Shown: positions 53,244 through 62,134 of the stretch, one piece after another
Numbering within the stretch: the stretch's first letter is position 1
Layout: each line of letters starts with the position of its first letter
Source of the DNA: Bradyrhizobium sp. SZCCT0153
GTDB taxonomy: Bacteria; Pseudomonadota; Alphaproteobacteria; Rhizobiales; Xanthobacteraceae
Direction: 5' to 3'
Assembly (NCBI RefSeq): GCF_018129995.1
Contig: NZ_JAFCKS010000005.1
Coordinates: 310,001 to 374,000 of the forward strand
DNA length: 64,000 bases
Translations under genes and position numbers: made by a program
Notes under the pieces: model-generated
What the model was told of the DNA's origin: nothing
Seen by the model: the letters and a program-made list of their open reading frames with translations, nothing else
The model's database searches: none

Positions 53244-53987
53244 CAGGAAATCCAGCACGCCGGTCTTGTAGACCTTGTCGCCGACCGCGCGCATGTGGTC
53301 GCGGCCGGGAATGTCCAGCACTTCCGAACCCGGAATGAGCGCGCCGAGCGCGCTGGCGGAGCCCGCGACGTCGTCGGTAGAACCGACCGCGATCAGCACG
53401 GGCACCTCGATGCGCGCGGCTTGCTCTTTCGTCATCAGCTCGCGCGTGCCGCGCAGGCAGGCGGCGAGCGCCTTGCGGTCGGAACGGGTCTGATCGGCAA
53501 ACGCTCGAAACGTGCGCCCGACGGGATCGGTGACGTCGTCGAGCGAGGGCGCTTCCAGCGCCGTCGCCACGTTCTCGCCGGGTCCGGTGCCCTCGATCAG
53601 GCCGCCGATGCCGATGCCGCCGAGGATCGCCGAGCGCAGGCGCTGCGGCTCGTTGAGCCCCAGCCAGGCCGTCATCCGCCCGCCCATCGAATAACCCATG
53701 AGATCGGCCTGCGGGATGGCGAGATGGTCCATCAGCGCGAGCACATCGCCGGCCATGGTCGGGATCGAGTACTGCGCCGGCTCGTAGAGCTTTTCGCTTT
53801 CGCCATGGCCGCGATTGTCGAGCGCAATGACGCGGCGGCCGTTCTTGCGCAGTTCCGAGACCCAGGTCGGATAGACCCAGTTCACGTTCTTGCTGGAGGC
53901 AAAGCCGTGCACGAGGATGATCGGATCGCCCTCGCCTTCGTCGAGATAGGCAATTTCAACTGCGCCGTTGTGGAAGCTCGGCATCAT
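53229..53987 (-). CDS. Alpha/beta hydrolase
   Basis: 252 residues. Nucleophile elbow GYSMGG, oxyanion motif HGFASS, acid in GSTDDVAGS and His in IPGRDHMRAVGD make a complete catalytic triad. Typical of small esterase or lactonase-type hydrolases, substrate unknown. Its 3' end overlaps the end of the convergent membrane-protein gene by 15 bases. Confidence 0.9.
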   Translation of the reverse strand: MMPSFHNGAVEIAYLDEGEGDPIILVHGFASSKNVNWVYPTWVSELRKNGRRVIALDNRGHGESEKLYEPAQYSIPTMAGDVLALMDHLAIPQADLMGYSMGGRMTAWLGLNEPQRLRSAILGGIGIGGLIEGTGPGENVATALEAPSLDDVTDPVGRTFRAFADQTRSDRKALAACLRGTRELMTKEQAARIEVPVLIAVGSTDDVAGSASALGALIPGSEVLDIPGRDHMRAVGDKVYKTGVLDFLSRRN

Positions 53988-54023
53988 CAGGTCCGCAGGT
54001 CTTGAGGGGAAAGGTTGATTTTA

Positions 54024-54072
54024 GAGCATGATCCGGAAAAGTGTGCAGCGGTTTTCCGGCAAGATCATGCTC
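54024..54072. repeat. Rhizobial GAGCATGATC hairpin repeat
   Basis: GAGCATGATC (54024-54033) pairs perfectly with GATCATGCTC (54063-54072), and CGGAAAA (54034-54040) with TTTTCCG (54052-54058) inside it. This is the hairpin I recall as widespread between genes in Rhizobiales. It lies downstream of the gene at 54101. Confidence 0.75.
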
Positions 54073-54100
54073 AAAACGACGGCCTGAAGCGCTTCGCGCT

Positions 54101-55237
54101 TCAGGCGGTGACGGCCGTGTTCGCCAGAGCGGCTTCCGCGGCGGTCTGCGCCCGGCGCATCCGCCGCGCGCGTCTGCGATCGCACCAGGCCTGGGTCAGC
54201 CGCTCGGTGGTCGCCTTGATCGAGGACAGCAAGCCGAACAGCGTCAATGCCGCGCCGAACAGCCACAATGCGAGATCGAATGCGCCGCCGATCAGCAGCA
54301 GCGCACCGCGGCCGAACAGCTTCATGATCGCGCGGGTCTTGCCGCCCTGCGCTTCCGCGAGCCGTGCCGCGCGCGCAACGTCCTTGGGGCCTTCGGCGAT
54401 GCGCAGCGTGTCCATGGCGCCGCGCGTGCCGGTCTTTTCGGCGACCCGCGTGACATCCTTGCCGAGCCGGACCAGCGCGCCCGCCTTCTCGGCGCGGAAC
54501 GCGGCCTTGATCGCGCTCACGGTCTCGCCCGGGCGGAACACCGACCCCCTGGCGACGGCGTTCTGAAGCATCGGCGCATCGACGACCTCGCGCGCCGACC
54601 GGCCGGCCCAAGCCGCGAGCCCCTCGCCGAGCCGCCCCACCTTGCGCGCGTCCTTCACTAACGTCAGCCCGGCGCGCGCCGGCGCGGCGCCGCCGACGGA
54701 GACAAAGGTCACGGCCGTGACCGCAAGACCGGCGGCCGCAAGGCCGAGCACCAGACGATCGGTGTCCTCGCCCATGGCAAGGTGCTTGCCCTCGCGAACG
54801 ACGTCCCTGACGTCACCGAACACGAAGAGATCGCCGGCCACGGTTCCCGACAGGCTCGCAACATCGTCGGCGTTGCCGGTGACGAGCCCCGTGGCGAACC
54901 GCTTTGCGAAATGCGAGGTGGAGTTTTCGGCTTTGACCGCGTCGCTGACGCGGCTCAGGAGGTCGTTGGACAGCGCGATGTCGCGGTCGCGCGCCAGCGC
55001 AACGAAACTGTCGGCGAGATCGGCATCGCCCGATGCGAGCGCGGCCTCGATGTTGTCCTGAACCAGGCGATCGTCATTCCGCAGCAGCGCGTCGAGCTTG
55101 AGTTCGGAGAGCGCGGCGGGATCGTCCTGGGCGGTGAAGATCGCCCCGGCCTCGCGGGCATGCGGCGCTACCTGCGCGAGCATGAAGCTGCATGCCGCGA
55201 TACCGGTCAACGCTGTGCTGATTCGCAGCCATTTCAT
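54101..55237 (-). CDS. Hypothetical membrane protein with signal sequence
   Basis: 378 residues from ATG 55237 (MKWLRISTALTGIAACSFML, signal or anchor). The middle is a helical, charged region (LARDRDIALSNDLLSRVSDAVKAENS), then a Gly/Ala-rich hydrophobic segment at about 165-185 and a strong pair near 320-345 (ALLLIGGAFDLALWLFGAALTLFGLLSSI), and a basic tail (RRRARRMRRAQ). I do not recognise the family. Confidence 0.65.
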   Translation of the reverse strand: MKWLRISTALTGIAACSFMLAQVAPHAREAGAIFTAQDDPAALSELKLDALLRNDDRLVQDNIEAALASGDADLADSFVALARDRDIALSNDLLSRVSDAVKAENSTSHFAKRFATGLVTGNADDVASLSGTVAGDLFVFGDVRDVVREGKHLAMGEDTDRLVLGLAAAGLAVTAVTFVSVGGAAPARAGLTLVKDARKVGRLGEGLAAWAGRSAREVVDAPMLQNAVARGSVFRPGETVSAIKAAFRAEKAGALVRLGKDVTRVAEKTGTRGAMDTLRIAEGPKDVARAARLAEAQGGKTRAIMKLFGRGALLLIGGAFDLALWLFGAALTLFGLLSSIKATTERLTQAWCDRRRARRMRRAQTAAEAALANTAVTA

Positions 55238-55545
55238 GCGGAAAAACCCGGACGGTCCTGAGATCGTTGACGCCTGACGTTTCGTCTTTCGTCGCAATTG
55301 CGCTCGTCCACAGACATAGTATGCCAAAATTGCGACACAACGTCCCCGACGAAAGAAGGGCTTCTCTCAGGCCGCAGGATTGTGTCGAATTTGCATGAGC
55401 AAATGAGCATGGGGCGATTGCGGACCTTTCGGTTCCGCCGGACTAGCAATCAGCTGCACCCGCCAGTATGGTCCGCGGCGCCTCAAAGATGCCGCGCCAG
55501 TCGTTGATTGTGTCTGCCGCCATTGCCACTCCAGGATGAACTACG

Positions 55546-55791
55546 ATGTCCGACCATGTCGTCCCGCACTTCCACAACGATGCCGGTGTCCCCGTCATCG
55601 AGATCGGCTCGCAAGAGTTCATGTGCGTGGGCGCCAACCCTCCGTTCGACCATCCGCACGTCTTCCTCGACCTCGGCAACGACAACGAGATCATCTGCCC
55701 CTATTGCTCGACACTGTACCGTTTCGCGGCCGATCTGAAGGCGGGCGAAGCCCGTCCGCCGGAATGCGTCCTGAAGGACAAGGTGGCCTGA
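55546..55791 (+). CDS. CHCC-type zinc-finger protein
   Basis: 81 residues. The zf-CHCC fold is shown by Cys in FMCVG, His in FDHPHVFLD and the pair CPYC near the end. The family includes the NDUFS6 subunit of mitochondrial complex I; bacterial forms are small free proteins of respiratory or unknown role. It is followed 19 bases later by a monooxygenase gene. Confidence 0.88.
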   Translation: MSDHVVPHFHNDAGVPVIEIGSQEFMCVGANPPFDHPHVFLDLGNDNEIICPYCSTLYRFAADLKAGEARPPECVLKDKVA

Positions 55792-55810
55792 CCGCTTCCG
55801 TCGGTCAGGC

Positions 55811-57013
55811 GTGGCGCTCTCCCGAACGATTGTCATCGCCGGTGCAGGAATCGGCGGGCTGACGGCCGCGCTCGCGCTCGCGGCCCGCGGTTTCCGCATC
55901 GTCGTGCTGGAAAAGGCAGAGCGGCTCGAGGAAGTCGGCGCCGGCCTGCAACTCTCCCCCAATGCCAGCCGCGTGCTGGTCGAGCTTGGCCTCAGCGAGC
56001 GCCTCAAGCCGCGTGCCGTGATCCCCGAGGCGGTCTCGATCATGAGCGCGCGGGCCGGCGGCGAACTTTTGCGCATGCCGCTGGGCGAAGCCGCCGCCGC
56101 GCGCGCCGGCGCCCCCTATTGGGTGGTGCACCGCGCCGACCTGCAAGCCGCGCTCGCGGGCGCAATCTCGGACCATCCCGATATCGACCTGAAGCTGGGC
56201 GCGACCTACGAGGACGTGGCGCCTCACGCCAAGGGGCTGACGGTCGTCCATCGCAGCGGCACGATCCGCCGCAGCGATCTCGCCAGTGCGCTGATCGGCG
56301 CCGACGGCATCTGGTCGACGGTCCGCCAGCAGCTGTTTCCCGAGGTGCAGCCGCGCTTCTCCGGGCTGATCGCCTGGCGCGGCACGCTCGATGCCACGCA
56401 ACTGCCGAAGGATTACACCGCGCGCCGGGTGCAGCTCTGGATGGGCCCGAACGCCCATCTCGTCGCCTATCCGATCGCCGGCGGACGCCAGATCAACGTG
56501 GTCGCGGTGCTGCCGGGCACCTGGAGCCGGCCGGGCTGGAGCACGCCCGGCGATCCCCTCGAGGTGATGGACGCCTTCGCCGCGCCGCGCTGGCCGCCGG
56601 CCGCGCGCATGATGCTCGCCACCGTCGACAGCTGGCGGAAATGGGCGCTGTTCGGCGTGCCCGACGACTGCCCCTGGAGCAAGGGTCCGGTCGCGCTGCT
56701 CGGCGATGCCGTGCATGCGATGCTGCCGTTTGCGGCCCAGGGCGCCGGCATGGCGATCGAGGACGCCGCGGTGCTCGCGCAGCATTTGAGCCTCGAGGCC
56801 GCCGGGAGTGCCGCGGGCATCTCGGCTGCGCTGAGCCGATACGGCCGCGCGCGCCAGGCGCGCGTGCGGCGGGTGCAGCGGACCGCACGACAGCAGGGCC
56901 GCATCTATCATCTCAGCGGGCCGCTAGCGTTCGCGCGCGATGCCGCGGTCCGTGCGCTCGGCCCGGAGCGGATGCTGGCGCGGCAGGACTGGATCTACGG
57001 CTGGCGGCCCTGA
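55811..57013 (+). CDS. FAD-dependent monooxygenase (salicylate-hydroxylase-like)
   Basis: 400 residues from GTG 55811. FAD motif GAGIGGLTAALALAARG at the start, the DG motif GADGIWSTVR, and the second FAD signature GDAVHAMLPFAAQGAGMAIEDA. Such enzymes hydroxylate aromatic rings with NAD(P)H. No ring-cleavage genes are nearby, so the substrate is open. Confidence 0.9.
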   Translation: MALSRTIVIAGAGIGGLTAALALAARGFRIVVLEKAERLEEVGAGLQLSPNASRVLVELGLSERLKPRAVIPEAVSIMSARAGGELLRMPLGEAAAARAGAPYWVVHRADLQAALAGAISDHPDIDLKLGATYEDVAPHAKGLTVVHRSGTIRRSDLASALIGADGIWSTVRQQLFPEVQPRFSGLIAWRGTLDATQLPKDYTARRVQLWMGPNAHLVAYPIAGGRQINVVAVLPGTWSRPGWSTPGDPLEVMDAFAAPRWPPAARMMLATVDSWRKWALFGVPDDCPWSKGPVALLGDAVHAMLPFAAQGAGMAIEDAAVLAQHLSLEAAGSAAGISAALSRYGRARQARVRRVQRTARQQGRIYHLSGPLAFARDAAVRALGPERMLARQDWIYGWRP

Positions 57014-57041
57014 TGATGCGAGGCGCCGCCGGCAGGATGTC

Positions 57042-57485
57042 TCAGTGCCCTGCTCTGTTGGATTTCGGGGCAGGCTTGGCTAAAGGCTTGGCTACAGGCT
57101 TGGCTTCTGGCGCCGGCGCAGCGGCCGGCGTCGCCTCGGGCGGCGACTCCCGGCACCTGTTGCGACGCCAGGCATCTTCGGCCAACTGCGCCTGCCCGCG
57201 CACGGCGATGTACTCGTTGCGATAGGCGAGCTCGGACACGACAGCGCCGCCGGCGCCGGTCTGCGCCTTGTCCATCAGCTTCTGCAAGTCCGCGGTGCGG
57301 CTGGCGAGCGACTTGCGCTCGGCCTCGAGCTGCTTGCAGTCGTACAATTCGTACTTGGCGGGATCGGCAAAGGCCGGAGCGATCGTCTCGCTCATGCCGG
57401 CGCAGCCGGACAACGCGAAGCCGGCGCCAAGCAGCGCGACGGCCCCGCAGCACATGCGCAGGCGATATCGGATCAAAGCAGCCAT
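57042..57485 (-). CDS. Hypothetical lipoprotein
   Basis: 147 residues from ATG 57485. Signal peptide with lipobox LSGC (Cys near residue 27), so anchored in a membrane after processing. A central helical part has EAERKSLASRTADLQKLMDKAQ, and the C-terminus is a KPVAKPLAKPAPK repeat from a 12-base tandem DNA repeat at 57071-57108. Function unknown. Confidence 0.75.
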   Translation of the reverse strand: MAALIRYRLRMCCGAVALLGAGFALSGCAGMSETIAPAFADPAKYELYDCKQLEAERKSLASRTADLQKLMDKAQTGAGGAVVSELAYRNEYIAVRGQAQLAEDAWRRNRCRESPPEATPAAAPAPEAKPVAKPLAKPAPKSNRAGH

Positions 57486-57676
57486 TTGAATCAAAGCAGG
57501 CATGCCGGATGAATAGCCCCCGTGGATTGAGAATGCCTAAAGCAACAACAGGTGTCCGGATTGAGGCTTTGCCTTGTGCCGCCGGCTCGCTTAAGGAAGA
57601 ACCGCCCCTCCGGCCTGCAAAGCGCCAATTCCAGATCACCGGACAAGGGCTTAAGTGTTTGATCTCGTTGGATCAA

Positions 57677-57765
57677 GCGGGCATGGCGGAATTGGTAGAC
57701 GCAAGGGACTTAAAATCCCTCGGTGCGCAAGCGCTGTGCCGGTTCGACCCCGGCTGCCCGCACCA
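57677..57765 (+). tRNA. tRNA-Leu (TAA)
   Basis: A complete class II tRNA: acceptor GCGGGCA with TGCCCGC, anticodon stem AGGGA/TCCCT with loop CTTAAAA (anticodon TAA at 57711-57713), a long variable arm (about 57721-57737), T-arm GCCGG-TTCGACC-CCGGC, and an encoded ACCA end (57762-57765). It reads leucine UUA (and UUG by wobble). Confidence 0.96.
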
Positions 57766-57833
57766 CGAGAGCTGACGCCGCGAACCGTGCAGCAGCACGA
57801 TCCGGAACATTCCCCCATGACGACCTCCCGCAT

Positions 57834-60209
57834 TCAATCCCTCAATGCGTAGGCGATGACGTAATCACCGCGCTTGGTACCGAACGAGCCATGGCCGCCG
57901 GCAGCGGTGACGACATATTGCTTGCCGTCGGCCTCGTAGCTCATCGGCGTCGACTGGGCGCCGGCCGGCAAACGGTCCTCCCAGAGTACGTTGCCGTTGC
58001 GCACGTCGTAAGCCCGGATCGTGTACTCGTAGGTGCCGGTGTAGAATGCGACCCCGCCTGCGGTCGTGATCGGTCCACCCAGCATCGGCACACCCATCTT
58101 GAAGGGAAGAGGCAGCGGCGTGGTGTCCCTGATGGTGCCGTTGGGATGCTGCCAGACGACCTTCATCGTCCTGAGATCGATTGCGGCCATCGAGCCCCAC
58201 GGCGGCCGGTAGCACGGCACGGACAACGGCGAGAGAAAGCTCGATATATCGACCCCGAACGGGGTGCCATACATCGGCTGCGTCCCAACCTCGCTGCCGA
58301 CCGGCTTCTCGGCTGTCGGCGCCGGAGGGTTGAGAGGGCCGCGCGGAATGAGTCTCGAGACGAAGGGCAACGACATCGGGTTGGCGATGGCGATCTGTCT
58401 CACGGGATCGACCGCGATGCCGCCCCATTCGAACATGCCGAGATTGCCTGGGAACACCAGCGTGCCCTGCAACGACGGCGGCGTGAACGTGCCCTCGTAG
58501 CGCAGTCGATGGAACGCGATCCGGCACAACAGCTGATCGAAGATCGTGCCGCCCCACATATCGGCGCCGGTCAGTTTCGCCTCCGGGCGGAATGTCAGGT
58601 CGGAAAACGGCTGCGTCGGCGCAGTACGATCGCCGGGCGCGGCTCCTTGCGGGACCGGGCGTTCCGGCGCGGGCACGATCAGTTCGCCGTTCCTGCGGTC
58701 GAGCACGAACAGGTTGCCCACCTTGGTAGGCTGGATGATCGCGGGCACGATGCCCCTGGCCGTCAACACATCGACCAGGCTCGGTTGCGACGGAACGTCC
58801 ATGTCCCAGAGGTCGTGATGCACGGTCTGATACGACCAGACGCGCTTGCCGGTGTTGATGTCCAGCGCAACGATGGAGCTGGAATAGCGCTCGACGAGCT
58901 CGTTGCGATTGCCGCCCCAGATATCGGGACCGTTGTTGCCGGTGGGGATAAAGACGAGGTTGAGCTTCGGGTCGAACGCGGCGGAGATCCACGAATTCGG
59001 CGATCCATTGGTATAGTGGCGTGTCGGCGACGGAAGCGCGTTCTCCTCCGCCGCGCCTGAGTCCCATGCCCAGACCAGCCTGCCCGTGTAAACATCGAAG
59101 CCGCGGACGACGCCCGACGGCACTTCGACCCCATAATTGTCGATGACCGCGGCGGCAACGAGCAGGATCTTGTCGCTGACAACCGGCGGCGAGGTCGGCT
59201 CGAAAAAGCCCGACGTCGTGATCCCCATCCCTTCCTGCAGGTTGAGGCTGCCGTGATCGCCGAAACTGTCGCAGAGCTTGCCGCTGTCGGCATCGAGCGC
59301 GATCATGCGCCCGTCATTGACCGGCAGGAATATCCGCCGGGGACATTCGGCGGGCGCAGCACGACCGCTGCTGTCGACGGCGCCGGCGGCCGCTTCGTGA
59401 TAGGAGACCCCGCGACACGTCATATGCTGGAACGTCTTGTTGAACATGAGCTTGGGATCGTACCTCCAGCGCTCGGTACCGGTCCTTGCATCGAGCGCAA
59501 ACAGGACCTGGTGCTGCGAGCAGAGATAGAGCGTATCGCGAACCTTGATCGGAGTGACCTCGAAGGTCGTCTCGCCGGAATCGTTGGGTGTTGCCACGTC
59601 GCCGGTGCGGAAGGTCCAGGCGACCTTGAGCTTGCCGACATTGTCAGGCGTGATCTGCTTCAGCGGCGAGTAGCGCTGTCCGAATTGGGTGCGTCCATAC
59701 GCCCGCCAATCGCCATCCGGCTGCGGGTCGGCTTCACCTTGCTGAACCGCAGAACCGGCCTCCGCGATCGTGCCGTTGATGTCGTGATAGCTCGAGAACA
59801 GCCCGATCACGAGCACGACCGAGGCCAGCACAAGGGCGGCCCAGAGCGGCGCCGTCGCACTTCCGTAGGAGACCCGCTGGCCTTGCCCCAGCCCACGGAC
59901 GATCACCGGCGTGAGAAGCCAAAGCGCCATCGGGAAGACGACGTCGCCACGCGCCGCGAGCGGCCACCAATCGAATCGCACCTCGGAGACGGCCCATACC
60001 AGCGTGCCGGCCAGGACGATGGCAAACAGGCCCAGCGCAGATCGGCGCCGCGCCATGAGCAGCGCAGCCGTGAGCAGAATGCCGGCACCGAGAATGATGT
60101 AGAAGATCGAACCGCCCAACGCGGCGAGCCAGATGCCGCCGGCCGCGAGGACCAGGCCGATCAAGGCATAGATGATACCCGTGACGAAGACCGCACTGGA
60201 TCGCTGCAT
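57834..60209 (-). CDS. gcd: Membrane-bound PQQ-dependent glucose dehydrogenase
   Basis: 791 residues from ATG 60209 (GGGAGCG upstream); a frame extension to TTG 60290 is unlikely. Four to five N-terminal TM helices (1-135) anchor it and take electrons to ubiquinone; the rest is an eight-bladed quinoprotein propeller with repeated W-motif strands (AWTFRTGD, AALDARTGTERW, GPDIWGGNRNELVER). The catalytic Asp region is HHDLWDMDVPSQP. It oxidises glucose to gluconolactone in the periplasm, needing PQQ from elsewhere. No pqq genes are nearby. Confidence 0.95.
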   Translation of the reverse strand: MQRSSAVFVTGIIYALIGLVLAAGGIWLAALGGSIFYIILGAGILLTAALLMARRRSALGLFAIVLAGTLVWAVSEVRFDWWPLAARGDVVFPMALWLLTPVIVRGLGQGQRVSYGSATAPLWAALVLASVVLVIGLFSSYHDINGTIAEAGSAVQQGEADPQPDGDWRAYGRTQFGQRYSPLKQITPDNVGKLKVAWTFRTGDVATPNDSGETTFEVTPIKVRDTLYLCSQHQVLFALDARTGTERWRYDPKLMFNKTFQHMTCRGVSYHEAAAGAVDSSGRAAPAECPRRIFLPVNDGRMIALDADSGKLCDSFGDHGSLNLQEGMGITTSGFFEPTSPPVVSDKILLVAAAVIDNYGVEVPSGVVRGFDVYTGRLVWAWDSGAAEENALPSPTRHYTNGSPNSWISAAFDPKLNLVFIPTGNNGPDIWGGNRNELVERYSSSIVALDINTGKRVWSYQTVHHDLWDMDVPSQPSLVDVLTARGIVPAIIQPTKVGNLFVLDRRNGELIVPAPERPVPQGAAPGDRTAPTQPFSDLTFRPEAKLTGADMWGGTIFDQLLCRIAFHRLRYEGTFTPPSLQGTLVFPGNLGMFEWGGIAVDPVRQIAIANPMSLPFVSRLIPRGPLNPPAPTAEKPVGSEVGTQPMYGTPFGVDISSFLSPLSVPCYRPPWGSMAAIDLRTMKVVWQHPNGTIRDTTPLPLPFKMGVPMLGGPITTAGGVAFYTGTYEYTIRAYDVRNGNVLWEDRLPAGAQSTPMSYEADGKQYVVTAAGGHGSFGTKRGDYVIAYALRD

Positions 60210-60496
60210 GATCGCTCCCGGCACGAACGAGGGACCGGACCTGTCCCGCGCACCGGCAACGGACGTCCGCTCCCGAGGACTCTCGTCCAATCAACGGTGA
60301 CTAACAACCATTAGATGCCGGGTGGACAAATGACATTCGAACCGTTCGGGCAAGCCCGTCGCGCCGGCTGAGCGTCCCCCCCGTAAATGTCAGAGCTCCA
60401 ACGGCGGCTTCTTCACCAATTGTTGTCCGTTCCGGCTTCGCCTGCCAGCCATCTCGAAACATGGCTTGTGCATCGCAGCATGGACGATACATAAAG

Positions 60497-60516
60497 CCTC
60501 TGAATTTCAGAGGTGA
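60497..60516 (+). promoter_or_regulatory. Dyad overlapping the ribosome site of the efflux gene
   Basis: CCTCTGA (60497-60503) and TCAGAGG (60507-60513) form a perfect 7-bp inverted repeat around ATT. Its right arm overlaps the Shine-Dalgarno GAGGTGA (60510-60516) of the following gene. It could be a protein operator or an RNA hairpin that masks the ribosome site. The rest of 60210-60496 shows no gene. Confidence 0.5.
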
Positions 60517-60521
60517 GCTTC

Positions 60522-61772
60522 TTGTCCGACGTCAATGCCGACGATTGGGTGTCCTCGGGACACCGGCCCATGGGTTTTCCAGAATTCGTCATCGTGATCG
60601 CGTCCATCATGGCGCTGAACCCGCTTGCGATGGACATGATGCTGCCGGCGCTGCCCAATATCGGGTCGGCATTCAAGATTCCCAACGCCAACCATCTTCA
60701 GCTGGTGCTGTCGACCTTCCTGATCGGCTTCGGCGCGGGCCAGTTCATCATGGGTCCATTGTCGGACCGTTTCGGCCGGCGGCCCGTGCTGCTCGGCGGC
60801 ATGGCGGTCTATGCGGTCGCGAGCGTGCTCGCGGTCGCCGCCCCCTCGTTCGAGACGCTGCTGCTGGCGCGCGCACTGCAGGGCTTCGGCACCTCGGCGA
60901 CGCGCGTGATCGCCACCTCGATCGTCCGCGACTGCTATGTCGGCCGCCGCATGGCCAGCGTGATGTCGCTGGCGATGATGATCTTCATCGCGGTACCCGT
61001 GATCGCGCCCTCGTTCGGGCAGGCGGTGCTGCTGGTCACGCAATGGCGCGGCATCTTCGTCGTGCTGATGCTCTACGGGCTGCTCGCGCTGGCGTGGAGC
61101 GTGCTGCGCCTGCCTGAAACTCTCCCCCCGTCTGAACGCAGGTCCCTCGCCCCCAGCGACGTGTTCGCAGCTTATTGGCAGACCGTGTCCAATCGCCAGA
61201 CTATCGGCTACGCACTCGCGGCCGGCAGCGTCATGGGCGCGTTGTTTGCTTATGTCTTCTCGGCCCAGCAGGTCTTCACCGGCATCTATCACCTCGGCCA
61301 TTACTTCCCGCTCGCCTTCGCCGCGATCGCGGCCGGCACCGCCATTGCCGGCTTCCTCAACGCCAGGTTTGTCGGGACCCTCGGCATGCGCGTGATCTCG
61401 CATGGCGCATTGACGCTCTACACCGCGGTGGCGGGCGTGATGCTGCTGACGGAAAGCCTCGGCGCGCTGCCGCTTCCGCTGTTCATGGTGCTCTCGGCGC
61501 TGATGATGTTCTCGTTCGGCATGATGGTCGCCAACTTCACCGCGCTTGCCATGGAGCCGCAGGGCCACATCGCCGGCACCGCGTCCTCGCTTTACGGCTC
61601 GATCACGACCTTGATCGGCATCGTCGTCGGCATGGCGATCGGGCAAAGCTTCGACGGCACATTGCTGCCGTTCTCGGTCGGCTTCTTCCTGTCGACGCTG
61701 GCTGCGCTCGCGATCGTGCTGGTGGTGGAGAAGGGACGGCTGTTCAAGCCGCATCATCGTCCCATCGCGTGA
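60522..61772 (+). CDS. Bcr/CflA-type multidrug MFS transporter
   Basis: 416 residues from TTG 60522, chosen for GAGGTGA five bases upstream; GTG 60513 would add three residues but lacks a ribosome site. Twelve helices; LAMDMMLPALPNIG early and FIMGPLSDRFGRRPVL (motif A) are typical of Bcr/CflA drug-resistance pumps of the DHA1 group. Exports drugs or dipeptides by proton antiport. Divergent from gcd. Confidence 0.88.
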   Translation: MSDVNADDWVSSGHRPMGFPEFVIVIASIMALNPLAMDMMLPALPNIGSAFKIPNANHLQLVLSTFLIGFGAGQFIMGPLSDRFGRRPVLLGGMAVYAVASVLAVAAPSFETLLLARALQGFGTSATRVIATSIVRDCYVGRRMASVMSLAMMIFIAVPVIAPSFGQAVLLVTQWRGIFVVLMLYGLLALAWSVLRLPETLPPSERRSLAPSDVFAAYWQTVSNRQTIGYALAAGSVMGALFAYVFSAQQVFTGIYHLGHYFPLAFAAIAAGTAIAGFLNARFVGTLGMRVISHGALTLYTAVAGVMLLTESLGALPLPLFMVLSALMMFSFGMMVANFTALAMEPQGHIAGTASSLYGSITTLIGIVVGMAIGQSFDGTLLPFSVGFFLSTLAALAIVLVVEKGRLFKPHHRPIA

Positions 61773-62134
61773 GGAACTTCGCCGCGGCCTCGATGTTGTC
61801 GTGCAGCAATTCGAGAGGCGAGCCCAATGGAACTGGAACAGCGCGAAGACCCGACTGCCTCGGATCGGGCAGCGACGCAGCGATCGCCGTCGAACACCGA
61901 GCGGGAGGCGTTCACAGTGCCTTTCGCAAGCGAAGGCCTCGAGGGCGTGCGCGACAGTCATTGTTGAGCGCGAACCTTATTCCGGCGCGCGCGCTGCGCT
62001 GAAATCATTCGCGGCGCTTTCGACCGCACATTCCTGAGCTGACGCGGAACTGACAAACGAAACGAAAGCGGCGCCGCTGATGACAGCGGCGCCGCGCAAC
62101 GATCGGAACGAAGGGCGCCAGGCGCGCCCTCGCG
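61773..62134. other. Gap with no recognised gene
   Basis: Six-frame reading shows only short overlapping frames without ribosome sites. It contains the terminator hairpin of the neighbouring reverse-strand gene (62058-62095) and nothing else I can support. Confidence 0.6.
62058..62095 (-). terminator. Terminator of solute-binding protein gene
   Basis: A perfect 12-bp stem (62068-62079 with 62084-62095), loop ATGA, followed on the reverse strand by TTTCGTTTCGTTTG. It lies about 40 bases past the stop at 62135. Confidence 0.75.
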
